Below are positions 33,942 to 41,790 of a stretch of DNA of 42,731 bases, piece by piece. The DNA is from Tepidiphilus sp. J10. GTDB lineage: Bacteria; Pseudomonadota; Gammaproteobacteria; Burkholderiales; Thiobacillaceae. The notes below the pieces were generated by a model that was not told the DNA's origin, ran no database searches, and worked only from the letters and a program-made list of their open reading frames with translations. Both the position numbers and the translations under genes were made by a program. Position 1 is the first letter of the stretch, and the number at the start of each line of letters is the position of its first letter. Location: assembly GCA_945897865.1 (NCBI GenBank), contig CAMDHJ010000014.1, positions 1-42,731 of the forward strand, read 5' to 3'.

Positions 33942-34265
33942 GTGAATTTTTCAGGCATTTTGGTCATGGCCAAACCCGACAACCATGCTGAGGTCATCGC
34001 GGCGCTCAACGCGCTCGAAGGGGTTGAAGTGCATCAGGTGGATGCAGCGACTGGCCGCATCGTCGCGGTTCAGGAAGCGGAAGACATTCACGCCGAGATC
34101 GAAGGCGTCAAGCGCATCAAGGCAATTCCCCAAGTCATCATGGCGGAGATGGTCTACCACTATCTCGCCGACGATGAACGTACTTACGAAGCCATGCCGC
34201 CGGAATTGATCGAGCAGCAGGATGGGTTCGAAACCTGTGCCGTTCCGGCATATCTGAACAGTTGA
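33942..34265 (+). CDS. napD: NapA signal-peptide-binding chaperone NapD
   Basis: A 107-residue cytoplasmic chaperone that binds the Tat signal of NapA during cofactor loading. The start is GTG at 33942 with AGGAGG eight bases upstream. The ferredoxin-like fold pattern is visible: NFSGILVMAKPDNHAEVIAAL, a middle strand RIVAVQEAEDIHAEIEGVKRI and the IPQVIMAEMVYHYLAD end, matching NapD (often ending in VYHY). It is the first gene of napDAGHB and ends 18 bp before napA. Confidence 0.93.
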   Translation: MNFSGILVMAKPDNHAEVIAALNALEGVEVHQVDAATGRIVAVQEAEDIHAEIEGVKRIKAIPQVIMAEMVYHYLADDERTYEAMPPELIEQQDGFETCAVPAYLNS

Positions 34266-34283
34266 TCAAGCTAGGAGGCTGAG

Positions 34284-37049
34284 ATGGGACTTACGCGTCG
34301 TGATTTTCTGAAGACCAGCATTGCAGGCGCTACTGCCGCTACGGTGGGCATGCCTTTATCCGAACAGGCCGAGGCCGCTGTCAAGGCGGGTGAAGCGGGT
34401 TGGCAGTGGGACAAAGGCGTCTGCCGTTTCTGCGGCACCGGCTGCGGCATCATGATCGCCACCAAGGGTGGCCGTATCGTCGCCACCAAGGGTGATCCGG
34501 ATGCGCCAGTGAACAAAGGCCTGAACTGCGTCAAAGGCTACTTCAATGGCAAGATCAATTACGGCAAGGACCGCCTGACCCAGCCACTGCTGCGCATGAC
34601 CGACGGCAAATTCGACAAGAAGGGCAAGTTCACGCCGGTTTCCTGGGAACAGGCGCTCGATGTGATGGAAGAAAAAATGCGCTGGGCGATGAAAGAGAAA
34701 GGCCCGCACGGCATTTCCATTTTCGGTTCCGGCCAGTACACGATTCATGAAGGCTATGCCGCCGTCAAGCTGATGAAAGCCGGCTTCCGCTCCAACAACC
34801 TGGATCCGAATGCGCGCCACTGTATGGCCTCGGCCGTGGTCGGCTTCATGCAGACCTTCGGTATCGATGAGCCGCAGGGCAACTACGACGACATCGAGCA
34901 CACCGACACCGCCGTGTTGTGGGGCGCGAACATGGCCGAGATGCACCCGATCCTGTGGTCGCGCATCACCGACCGGCGCCTGACCCATGCCAAGATGAAA
35001 GTGGTCAACCTGTCGGTCTACGGCAACATGTCTTCCGACATTGCCGACCTGGAAATCATCTTCTCACCCAGCGGTGACCTGGCGATTCAGAACTACATTG
35101 CGCACGAGATCGTCAAGCGCGATGCCATTGATCACGACTACGTCAAGAAGCACACCCAGTTTGCTACCGGACCCTACGACATCGGATACGGCTTCCGGCC
35201 GAAGAACGCCGACAAATACCATTCCGCGCTCGAAATGGAAGTCGTCAAGAACGAACAATCACATGTGCTCGACAAGTGGGAAGCCATCGGCCAGCGCAAG
35301 AAGGAAGGCGATGTCATCGAGCAGAAGAACGCCGCCACGCCGATGAAAGACTGGGCGATCAGTTTTGAAGATTTCAAGGCCGCACTCGCACCCTACACGC
35401 TGGAATACACCGCCGAAGTCGCCAAGGGTGATCCGGACGAGTCGATGGAAGACTTCAAGGCCAAGCTGAAGCAACTGGCCGATTTGTACTGTGAGAAGGG
35501 TCGCAAGATCGTGTCCTACTGGACCATGGGCTTCAACCAGCACCAGCGCGGCACCTGGGTCAACGAGCAGGCCTACATGAACCACCTGCTGACTGGCCGC
35601 CAATGTAAGCCCGGTGAGGGTGCTTTCTCGCTGACCGGACAGCCTTCCGCTTGCGGTACCGCGCGGGAAGTTGGGACGTTCGCGCACCGCCTGCCGGCCG
35701 ACATGGTGGTGATGAATCCGAAGCACCGCGCGCACGCGGAGCATCTCTGGCATTTGCCGGCCAACACCATCAATCCGCAGATGGGCAGCCACTTCGTCAA
35801 GATCATGCGCGATCTGGAAGACGGCCAGATATTGTTCAGCTGGACCCAGGTCAACAACCCGTGGCAGAACACCGCCAACGTCAATCACTGGATCAAGGGC
35901 GCGCGCGAGATGAACAACTTCATTGTCGTCGCTGACGCTTACCCGGGCGTTTCCGCCAAGGTGGCTGACTTGATCCTGCCGGCGGCGATGATCAACGAGA
36001 AGTGGGGCGCTTACGGCAATGCCGAGCGTCGCACCCAAGTCTGGCGTCAGCAGATTCTGCCGCCCGGCCAGGCGCGTGCTGACCTCTGGATGATGCTGGA
36101 GCTGTCGAAGCGCTTCAAAATCAAAGAAGTCTGGGGCGAGCAGAAGGTTCCCGGTCTGAAAGCCGCCGGTTTTGAAGATGGCAAGCTGCCCAGCGTCATC
36201 GATGAAGCGGTGAAGATGGGCTACACGCCTGATTCGACGTTGTACGAAGTGTTGTTCGCGACCAAGGACAACAAGAAATTCAAGTGGCCGGACAATGCCG
36301 TCGCCAAGGGGCACGGAAACCACATCTGTGATCTGTTGAAGGATGGCTGGTTCCCGGAGAAAGCTTTGTTCGAGGAATACCGCAAGTTCGGCACGGGTCA
36401 TGCCCACGACCTGGCCCCGTTCGACGTCTATCACAGCGACAAGGTGCGTGGTTTGCGCTGGCCGGTGGTGGAAAAGAACGGCAAGTGGGTGGAAACGCCG
36501 TGGCGGAACAACGAGAAGTACGATCCCTACGTCAAGAAGGGTTCTGGCTTCGACTTCTACGGCAACGACGGCGCCAAGCTGGTGATGGGCGATCTGGACA
36601 AACCCGGCGATCCGAAAAACGCCGTTGATATCTCCGGCAAAGCCAAGATCTACTTCCGTCCCTATGCCTCGCCAGTAGAAAAACCGGACGCCAACTACGA
36701 CCTGTGGCTGTGTACCGGCCGTGTGCTGGAACACTGGCACTCCGGCACGATGACCCGTCGCGTGCCGGAACTGCACCGCGCCGTACCGAACGCGGTGTGC
36801 TGGATCAGCCAGAAGGATGCCGATGCCAAGGGTCTCAAGCGCAACGATCTGGTCTGGGTCGAATCGCGTCGCGGCAAGGTCAAGGTGCGTCTGGAAACCG
36901 GCGGTCGTAACCGCATGCCACGCGGCATGGTTTATGTGCCCTGGTTCGATGAAGGCGTGCTGATCAACAAGGTCACGCTGGACACGACTTGTCCGCTCTC
37001 GAAAGAGACTGACTACAAGAAGTGCGCGGTGAAGATCTACAAGGCGTAA
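34284..37049 (+). CDS. napA: Periplasmic nitrate reductase, molybdopterin catalytic subunit NapA (long form)
   Basis: Reduces nitrate to nitrite in the periplasm with a bis-MGD molybdenum centre and one [4Fe-4S] cluster. The Tat signal is [19 protein letters not shown]. Cys47, Cys50, Cys54 and Cys82 ([10 protein letters not shown] and GLNCVKG) bind the cluster, and Cys180 in [10 protein letters not shown] is the expected Mo ligand. At 921 residues it is about 90 longer than the 830-residue enterobacterial form and closer to the long NapA of epsilonproteobacteria such as Wolinella and Campylobacter; the extra length is spread through the middle and C-terminal parts. AGGAGG precedes the ATG. 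The operon napDAGHB lacks napC, napE and napF, so electrons probably arrive through NapGH and NapB. Confidence 0.97.
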   Translation: MGLTRRDFLKTSIAGATAATVGMPLSEQAEAAVKAGEAGWQWDKGVCRFCGTGCGIMIATKGGRIVATKGDPDAPVNKGLNCVKGYFNGKINYGKDRLTQPLLRMTDGKFDKKGKFTPVSWEQALDVMEEKMRWAMKEKGPHGISIFGSGQYTIHEGYAAVKLMKAGFRSNNLDPNARHCMASAVVGFMQTFGIDEPQGNYDDIEHTDTAVLWGANMAEMHPILWSRITDRRLTHAKMKVVNLSVYGNMSSDIADLEIIFSPSGDLAIQNYIAHEIVKRDAIDHDYVKKHTQFATGPYDIGYGFRPKNADKYHSALEMEVVKNEQSHVLDKWEAIGQRKKEGDVIEQKNAATPMKDWAISFEDFKAALAPYTLEYTAEVAKGDPDESMEDFKAKLKQLADLYCEKGRKIVSYWTMGFNQHQRGTWVNEQAYMNHLLTGRQCKPGEGAFSLTGQPSACGTAREVGTFAHRLPADMVVMNPKHRAHAEHLWHLPANTINPQMGSHFVKIMRDLEDGQILFSWTQVNNPWQNTANVNHWIKGAREMNNFIVVADAYPGVSAKVADLILPAAMINEKWGAYGNAERRTQVWRQQILPPGQARADLWMMLELSKRFKIKEVWGEQKVPGLKAAGFEDGKLPSVIDEAVKMGYTPDSTLYEVLFATKDNKKFKWPDNAVAKGHGNHICDLLKDGWFPEKALFEEYRKFGTGHAHDLAPFDVYHSDKVRGLRWPVVEKNGKWVETPWRNNEKYDPYVKKGSGFDFYGNDGAKLVMGDLDKPGDPKNAVDISGKAKIYFRPYASPVEKPDANYDLWLCTGRVLEHWHSGTMTRRVPELHRAVPNAVCWISQKDADAKGLKRNDLVWVESRRGKVKVRLETGGRNRMPRGMVYVPWFDEGVLINKVTLDTTCPLSKETDYKKCAVKIYKA

Positions 37050-37080
37050 GCCAGTTTGGCCCGTTTCCCTTCGGGGGAGC

Positions 37081-37122
37081 GGGTCGATGTGAGCAAGCTG
37101 TTTACGCTTGCTGACATCGGCC
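37081..37122 (+). other. Stem-loop between napA and napG
   Basis: CGATGTGAGCAAGC (37085-37098) pairs with GCTTGCTGACATCG (37106-37119) with one mismatch around a 7-nt loop, and the stem can be extended outward to 37081 and 37122. No T-run follows, so it is probably not a terminator. It lies in the 125-bp napA-napG gap, the longest gap in the operon, and could stabilise the napA mRNA or limit read-through. Confidence 0.6.
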
Positions 37123-37174
37123 CGAGCTCGTATGGCTATTGATCCGTCCTGACTAACTGAATAGGTAATTTGAA

Positions 37175-37966
37175 ATGGCTGAAAAAGGTCCTGGCGGCCT
37201 GAATCCATCCCGTCGCGATTTCCTGGTGAAGATGGCGCAAGGCGCTGCTCTCGCGGGAACGGGCGGCTTGCTGTGGGATTACATCCTGCGCAGCGAGGCG
37301 CGCGCCGCGCCTTATGCCTTGCGTCCGCCGGGCGCGCTGGCGGAAGACGATTTCAATGCCGCTTGCATCAAATGTGGTCAATGCGTAGTTGATTGCCCCC
37401 CCCAAATTCTCAAGCTGGAACCAGCTGGCGGCGCGTTGCCGATCGGAACGCCGTTCTACGATGCTCGCACCGGTCCTTGCATCATGTGTCCGGACATTCC
37501 GTGCATGAAGGCCTGCCCGACCGGAGCGTTGTCTCCCGAATTGAAGAAAATCGAAGATGCGCGCATGGGTCTTGCCGTCATCGATATCGAAAACTGTCTG
37601 TCTTACAAGGGTTTGCGTTGCGAAATCTGCCACCGTGAATGTCCGCTCAAAGGCAAGGCGATCACGCTGGAAACGCATCCACGGCAGACATCCAAACACG
37701 CCATGTTCATTCCGCTGGTTCATTCCGATGCCTGCACCGGTTGCGGAATATGCGAGAAAGCCTGTCCGACTGAAATTGCCGCGATCCGCATCCTGCCGCA
37801 CAAGTTGGTGCAGGGGAAAATTGGTGAGCACTATCGTCTGGGCTGGACTTTTGACACCCAAATTACTGAAGACTTCAAACAGGCGCCGCAGGCGGCGCCG
37901 AGTTCGACGCCTGAACCAGGTGGCAAGCCAGGTGGTATGGATTACCTGAATGAAGGTGGCCTATGA
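37175..37966 (+). CDS. napG: Ferredoxin-type quinol dehydrogenase subunit NapG
   Basis: Periplasmic iron-sulfur protein of 263 residues that works with NapH to pass quinol electrons to NapAB. A Tat-type signal (SRRDFLVKMAQGAALAG) is near the N-terminus. Four [4Fe-4S] motifs follow: CIKCGQCVVDCP, CIMCPDIPCMKACP, CLSYKGLRCEICHRECP and CTGCGICEKACP. The C-terminal tail is Pro/Gly-rich. It overlaps napH by ATGA, so the two subunits are co-translated. Family identity is clear; MauM/NapG relatives exist, but the context decides. Confidence 0.94.
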   Translation: MAEKGPGGLNPSRRDFLVKMAQGAALAGTGGLLWDYILRSEARAAPYALRPPGALAEDDFNAACIKCGQCVVDCPPQILKLEPAGGALPIGTPFYDARTGPCIMCPDIPCMKACPTGALSPELKKIEDARMGLAVIDIENCLSYKGLRCEICHRECPLKGKAITLETHPRQTSKHAMFIPLVHSDACTGCGICEKACPTEIAAIRILPHKLVQGKIGEHYRLGWTFDTQITEDFKQAPQAAPSSTPEPGGKPGGMDYLNEGGL

Positions 37967-38913
37967 CCGATAAGCCCGTCTTTACCAAGGCCGATGCGTT
38001 GGCTTCGTCGGAAAAGGTGCACAACCTTGCCGGTATGGCCAAGTTCTGGTCATGGCGTTACATCATCCTGCGTCGAATCAGCCAGATTGCCATTCTGATG
38101 TTGTTCTTCGGCACTGCGCATTGGGGTTGGCAAGTTGCCAAGGATGTGCCGTTGCTGATCGGCAATCTGTCGGCCTCGAAGTTTATCGGTCTGATTCCGC
38201 TGACCGATCCCTTCGCCGCGTTGCAGATTTTTCTGACCGGCCATGTGCTGCAAAAGGAGAGCCTGATTGGCGCTGCGGTGGTGCTCGGCATCTATTTACT
38301 GATTGGTGGCCGGATGTTCTGCGCCTGGGCTTGCCCGGTGAACATGGTGACCGATGCGGCTGGCTGGTTGCGCGACAAGATTGGTATTCAGCCCATCTTC
38401 CATCTGCCGCGCACGTTGCGCTATTTCATTCTGGTTGCGACTTTGGTGATCACCGTCATCAGTGGACTGGCGGCTTTTGAATGGGTCAGCCCGATCGGCA
38501 TGGCGCACCGCGAGATCATCTTCGGCTTGGGCATGGGTTTCACCGCCTTGCTGGCGATCTTCCTGTTCGATTTGCTGATCTTGAAAAACGGCTGGTGTGG
38601 TCATCTGTGCCCGCTCGGCGCTTTCTACAGCCTGGTAGGCAAGACCGCGTTGCTACGTGTCAGGTTCGACACCCATACCTGCACCCACTGCGGTGAGTGC
38701 GCCAAGATTTGCCCGGAACCACAGGTGCTGAACCTGAAGAAGCTCGATGAGCGCGGCTATGTGTTCTCAGGTGAATGCAGCAATTGTGGGCGCTGCACGC
38801 CAATTTGCCCCGAAGGAAGTCTGAAGTTTGATTTCAAACCCCTGATCCGCAGCCACAACATGCAAGCCAGTGTGCATGCGGACGCCATTGCCGTTCAAAG
38901 GAGGACGAGATGA
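37963..38913 (+). CDS. napH: Membrane quinol dehydrogenase subunit NapH
   Basis: A 316-residue membrane protein with about four helices (including ISQIAILMLFFGTAHWG, GAAVVLGIYLLIGG, FILVATLVITVISGLAAF and GLGMGFTALLAIFLFDLLI). The cytoplasmic motifs CAWACPVNMVTD and CGHLCPLGAFYSLVG are the paired CX3CP elements of NapH. Two [4Fe-4S] clusters are predicted near the C-terminus (CTHCGECAKICP and CSNCGRCTPICP). With NapG it forms a quinol dehydrogenase that replaces or supplements NapC, which is absent here. It overlaps napG and napB by four bases at either end. Confidence 0.95.
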   Translation: MTDKPVFTKADALASSEKVHNLAGMAKFWSWRYIILRRISQIAILMLFFGTAHWGWQVAKDVPLLIGNLSASKFIGLIPLTDPFAALQIFLTGHVLQKESLIGAAVVLGIYLLIGGRMFCAWACPVNMVTDAAGWLRDKIGIQPIFHLPRTLRYFILVATLVITVISGLAAFEWVSPIGMAHREIIFGLGMGFTALLAIFLFDLLILKNGWCGHLCPLGAFYSLVGKTALLRVRFDTHTCTHCGECAKICPEPQVLNLKKLDERGYVFSGECSNCGRCTPICPEGSLKFDFKPLIRSHNMQASVHADAIAVQRRTR

Positions 38914-39377
38914 GCAAACCCGTTGGAAAGTTCTTGTTATTGAGTGCTGTCCTGGCCTTGTCCCTTCCCGCATTTGGGGTGGAAGACCAGTCGATTCCTG
39001 ATGATTCGCTGGGGTTGTCAAAAACCAGCGTGTATGACGTGCCGGATCCGGATGTGGTGGATTACCTGGGTGGCGATCCGGGTACGAACAAGCGTTTGGT
39101 GAAGTCTTATCACACCGCGCCGCCGATGATCACCCACACGATCACCGACATGGTGCCGATCACGCGTGACTTCAATCTATGTAAGGACTGCCATGTGCAG
39201 CCCGATTTGCTCAAGCAGAAAATCACAGTCGGCATGCCGATTCCGGCGCCGGTCAGCCATTACACCAATGTAAAGAAAGGTGAGTTGTACATGGGCCGTT
39301 GGAATTGTGTGCAGTGCCATCGTCCGCAAGCCAAGGTGGATGTGCTGGTGCAGAGTACTTTCAAGAAAACAAAGTGA
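38910..39377 (+). CDS. napB: Diheme cytochrome c subunit NapB
   Basis: A 155-residue electron-transfer subunit of periplasmic nitrate reductase. An N-terminal signal peptide (KFLLLSAVLALSLPAFG) directs export. Two heme-binding motifs, CKDCH and CVQCH, are present, and the HTAPPMITHTI and PVSHYTN segments supply the expected distal His ligands. It overlaps napH by ATGA and is the last nap gene; a strong hairpin lies 124 bp downstream. Between them, 39402-39441 can form an imperfect stem. Confidence 0.96.
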   Translation: MSKPVGKFLLLSAVLALSLPAFGVEDQSIPDDSLGLSKTSVYDVPDPDVVDYLGGDPGTNKRLVKSYHTAPPMITHTITDMVPITRDFNLCKDCHVQPDLLKQKITVGMPIPAPVSHYTNVKKGELYMGRWNCVQCHRPQAKVDVLVQSTFKKTK

Positions 39378-39500
39378 TCTGACTGAGATGAGTTGACCTG
39401 GCCGGCAGATTGTCGAAACCTTTTGTTGCGACGATTGCCGGGAAGGACGTTCGCCTGCACAAAAGTTGGTCTAATCAGGTGACGTAAACGCTCAATCAAC

Positions 39501-39549
39501 CAGCATGAACACAAACGGGCGCTTGATGCGCCCGTTTGTGTTCATGCTG
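39501..39549. terminator. Perfect 22-bp hairpin after napB, probable bidirectional terminator
   Basis: Arms 39501-39522 and 39528-39549 are perfectly complementary around the 5-nt loop TTGAT; the inner part is ACAAACGGGCGC with GCGCCCGTTTGT. It lies between the convergent ends of napB and hfq. No separate T-run follows on either strand, but the T-rich right arm (GTTTGTGTT) may serve. An RNase-protected 3' end is another reading. Confidence 0.7.
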
Positions 39550-39598
39550 AAGTATCAAAGTAGTCCTGCCGTTACGCTTGAAGCGTAAGGAGGATTAT

Positions 39599-39847
39599 TT
39601 ATGCAGCAGGGGTTTCAGATTCACGTCCGCCAAGCAAAACTTGCTTGGCCGGGGAAATGGTCGAAATCGCATGTTTGAAAATGGCTTGCACGGCTTGGTC
39701 ATTGCCGCGCAGAAGAACCATGTACTGGTCGAACGACTCGATTTTTCCAACCAGTTTGATTCCATTTACAAGAAACACGGAACAATGCATGTGCTCTTTG
39801 CGCAGCGTGTTGAGAAACTGGTCTTGCAGGTTGATGCGTTCGCTCAT
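39599..39847 (-). CDS. hfq: Divergent Hfq-type RNA chaperone
   Basis: An 82-residue Sm-like protein from the ATG at 39847, with AGGAAA upstream; the frame is open further but that part lacks similarity. [13 protein letters not shown] and [20 protein letters not shown] form Sm1, and FKHAIST forms Sm2. The KH of the proximal site is kept. It differs from typical Hfq in several places: the QDPFLN Pro is Gln, the rim RRER reads RKEH, the Tyr of SIYLVNG is Phe, and the Sm1-Sm2 loop ([10 protein letters not shown]) is about two residues longer. It is not in the usual miaA-hfq-hflX context, so it may be a second Hfq. Its promoter region borders a MITE-like repeat 61 bp upstream. Confidence 0.85.
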   Translation of the reverse strand: MSERINLQDQFLNTLRKEHMHCSVFLVNGIKLVGKIESFDQYMVLLRGNDQAVQAIFKHAISTISPAKQVLLGGRESETPAA

Positions 39848-39908
39848 CGGGATGGTTTCCTGAATGATTTCTAGTGGTAAGTTGCGGGCGGATGATAGCA
39901 CGTGAGCT

Positions 39909-40221
39909 AGCCCGGATATTTCATAAATCCTCGCGTACCCTCATTGGTCTCTTGTCCGCATTGGAAAGTTTCTGTCAGTCAGGCGTAGGAATAACTACGC
40001 TGCTGCAAGCAGGCTGTCGGACTTTGGAATCGTCGGCTGCAAATCGACCACGGAGCAGTCGATTATGGTTACACCAAAACTTCGCAAGCTCATTTTCGCT
40101 ATCGACGACCAAAGTCCGACAGGCTGCTAGAGAAATTTCCGTTGCAAACAAGGTCAGGCGCAATTATGAGCTTGCCCGGTATCCTTGAGGGGATCACGCG
40201 AATTTATGAAACATCCGGGCT
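39909..40221. mobile_element. MITE-like repeat, copy 2 (313 bp)
   Basis: Inverted ends AGCCCGGATATTTCATAAAT (39909-39928) and ATTTATGAAACATCCGGGCT (40202-40221) differ at one base in 20, with CGCG continuing inward on both sides. Internal sequence matches copy 1 at 23681-23992. No transposase is encoded and no clear target duplication is seen. It occupies most of the 502-bp gap between hfq and cbpA. The remaining 128 bp before cbpA hold a stray repeat arm at 40236-40254 and no clear promoter. Confidence 0.75.
40009..40127. repeat. Nested inverted-repeat element within MITE copy 2
   Basis: GCAGGCTGTCGGACTTTGG (40009-40027) and CCAAAGTCCGACAGGCTGC (40109-40127) are inverted copies with one mismatch. 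This segment of about 119 bp is absent from copy 1, where the flanking sequences lie close together, so it was probably inserted after the copies diverged. A third arm, CCAAAGTCCGCCAGGCTGC, lies just outside the outer repeat at 40236-40254. Confidence 0.65.
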
Positions 40222-40349
40222 CGTAGCTGACGCTTCCAAAGTCCGCCAGGCTGCCTGCTCATCAGTGGAGTTGCATGCCTTTATCCAGACTTGAGGTTTG
40301 TTAATTCCTCCCCCATTTATTCAATGACTTAACAGAAAACATCACCGAC

Positions 40350-41315
40350 ATGAAATACAAGGACTACTACAAAATTCTTGGCGTGCCACGCGACGCGAAA
40401 GCGGAGGACATCAAAAAGGCCTACCGTCGGCAGGCACGCAAGTTTCATCCAGACGTTTCCAAGGAAACGGGCGCGGAGGAAAAATTCAAGGAGATCAACG
40501 AAGCCAATGAAGTGCTGGGCGATCCCGAGAAACGAAGTGCTTATGACCAATTGGGTTACTACCAGCCCGGCCAGGACTTCCGCCCGCCGCCAAACTGGGG
40601 TGGTCGCGGCGCGCGTTCCGGCGGTGGCGCTGATTTTTCCGGCGCGGACTTCTCTGATTTCTTCTCGCAGATGTTTGGCGGTGACATGGGTGGGGGCGGC
40701 CAGCCAGGGAGCACGCATCGCCGCAGCCGCGCCGCGCCGCGCGGGCAGGATGTCGAGGCGACCTTGACGTTGAGCCTGGAAGACGCTTTTCTTGGCTGCG
40801 AGAAGCAGATTGCCCTGCCGGGGAGAGCACAAACAGGCGCACAAACAGGCGCGCAGGCGGGCGGTCAGAACAGCGTCAAGATGCGTATTCCTGCAGGTTC
40901 CTTGCCGGGGCAGCGGCTAAGGCTTGCCGGCAAGGGGGAACCTTCACCCATGGGCGGTCCGGCGGGCAACCTGCTGCTGACCTTGCAGATTTCACCCCAC
41001 CCGTTGTATCGCCTTGAAGGCAAGGACATCTATCTGGATACGCCGATTACGCCATCGGAAGCCGCGTTGGGTACAACGTTGACCGTGCCGACGCTATCCG
41101 GGAATCTGCGCCTGAAGGTGCCGGTTGCCGCGCGCAGTGGCCAGAAACTCCGCTTGACCGGACGCGGCATGCCGGCAAGTGATGGCAGCGGTGACTTCTT
41201 CGTTCAATTGCAGATTGTCTTGCCGCCGAGTTTGAGCCAGGAAGAACTCGATCTGTATGCACGTTTACAGACGTTGTCGTCGTTCGATCCGCGGCCGGCT
41301 TTTCCGCGTGATTGA
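40350..41315 (+). CDS. cbpA: DnaJ-like co-chaperone / curved-DNA-binding protein CbpA
   Basis: A 321-residue type II J-protein. The J-domain (residues 5-70, [21 protein letters not shown]) has the HPD motif in KFHPDVSK that stimulates DnaK ATPase. A Gly/Phe-rich linker with [16 protein letters not shown] follows, and then the two C-terminal substrate-binding beta domains ([46 protein letters not shown] as landmarks). The zinc-finger domain of DnaJ is missing, which points to CbpA. A small tandem repeat ([17 protein letters not shown] 40827-40868) extends a loop in the first beta domain. No cbpM modulator gene follows. Confidence 0.93.
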   Translation: MKYKDYYKILGVPRDAKAEDIKKAYRRQARKFHPDVSKETGAEEKFKEINEANEVLGDPEKRSAYDQLGYYQPGQDFRPPPNWGGRGARSGGGADFSGADFSDFFSQMFGGDMGGGGQPGSTHRRSRAAPRGQDVEATLTLSLEDAFLGCEKQIALPGRAQTGAQTGAQAGGQNSVKMRIPAGSLPGQRLRLAGKGEPSPMGGPAGNLLLTLQISPHPLYRLEGKDIYLDTPITPSEAALGTTLTVPTLSGNLRLKVPVAARSGQKLRLTGRGMPASDGSGDFFVQLQIVLPPSLSQEELDLYARLQTLSSFDPRPAFPRD

Positions 41316-41347
41316 GTCGTCCTTGGATCGATCCGGGTTTACGCAGT

Positions 41348-41374
41348 TAAAGAAATCAGCGCTTTAGCCGTAAC
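41348..41374 (+). promoter_or_regulatory. Candidate sigma-28 (FliA) promoter upstream of the flagellar pair
   Basis: TAAAGAAA-N11-GCCGTAAC compared with TAAAGTTT-N11-GCCGATAA: the first five bases of the -35 and first four of the -10 match at the correct spacing. It lies 57 bp upstream of the DUF2802 gene that precedes fliK. Confidence 0.5.
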
Positions 41375-41430
41375 CATGGCAACGCAACACAGCCTTCGCA
41401 ATCCACCCTTATCCGAGAGCCACTTCAAGC

Positions 41431-41790
41431 ATGCTCGAACATTTTGTTTTTACCGGCCGCGAGTTGCTACTGGCAGTGATTCTGGCCAGTCTGGTCTATC
41501 TGCTTGAAGTCTGGCTGTTTGCTCGCCGCAGCAAAGGCGGCGCGCCGAGCGAAAAACGCATCAAGGCGCTGGAAACCGAAATCGAGATATTGAAGCAACG
41601 CCTGCAAGCGCTGGAAGACATACCACCCATGGGTTCCAGCCTGGACGCTCGCGCCAATACCTATGCCGATGCCCAGCGTATGGCGCGGGAAGGCGCGCCG
41701 GCCCAGGAACTGGCGGGCAGTCTCGGCATCTCGCGCGGTGAAGCGGAATTGATCGTTGCGCTGCAACGCGCTGAAAACCAGTCGCCATGA
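41431..41790 (+). CDS. DUF2802-type membrane protein next to fliK
   Basis: A 119-residue protein with one N-terminal membrane helix (about residues 10-30, RELLLAVILASLVYLLEVWLF), a positive stop, a short coiled-coil (about 40-63, SEKRIKALETEIEILKQRLQALE as landmark KRIKALETEIEILKQRL) and a C-terminal helix-turn-helix-like segment (MAREGAPAQELAGSLGISRGEAELIVAL). This layout fits DUF2802 proteins found beside flagellar genes in beta- and gammaproteobacteria. The stop overlaps the fliK ATG (ATGA). Function is unknown; a role in flagellar assembly or its control is suggested by location. Confidence 0.75.
   Translation: MLEHFVFTGRELLLAVILASLVYLLEVWLFARRSKGGAPSEKRIKALETEIEILKQRLQALEDIPPMGSSLDARANTYADAQRMAREGAPAQELAGSLGISRGEAELIVALQRAENQSP

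Noticed and set aside
35259-37208. 649-codon open frame on the - strand opposite napA
   Set aside because: Antisense shadow of NapA; no start signal or domain.
40827-40868. Short tandem repeat in cbpA as a CRISPR or phase-variation tract
   Set aside because: Only two near-exact units of 12 bases, in frame and in a loop of the protein; no spacer structure.
40350-41315. Calling this gene dnaJ
   Set aside because: The Cys-rich zinc-finger domain between the Gly/Phe region and the C-terminal domain is missing, which fits CbpA instead.
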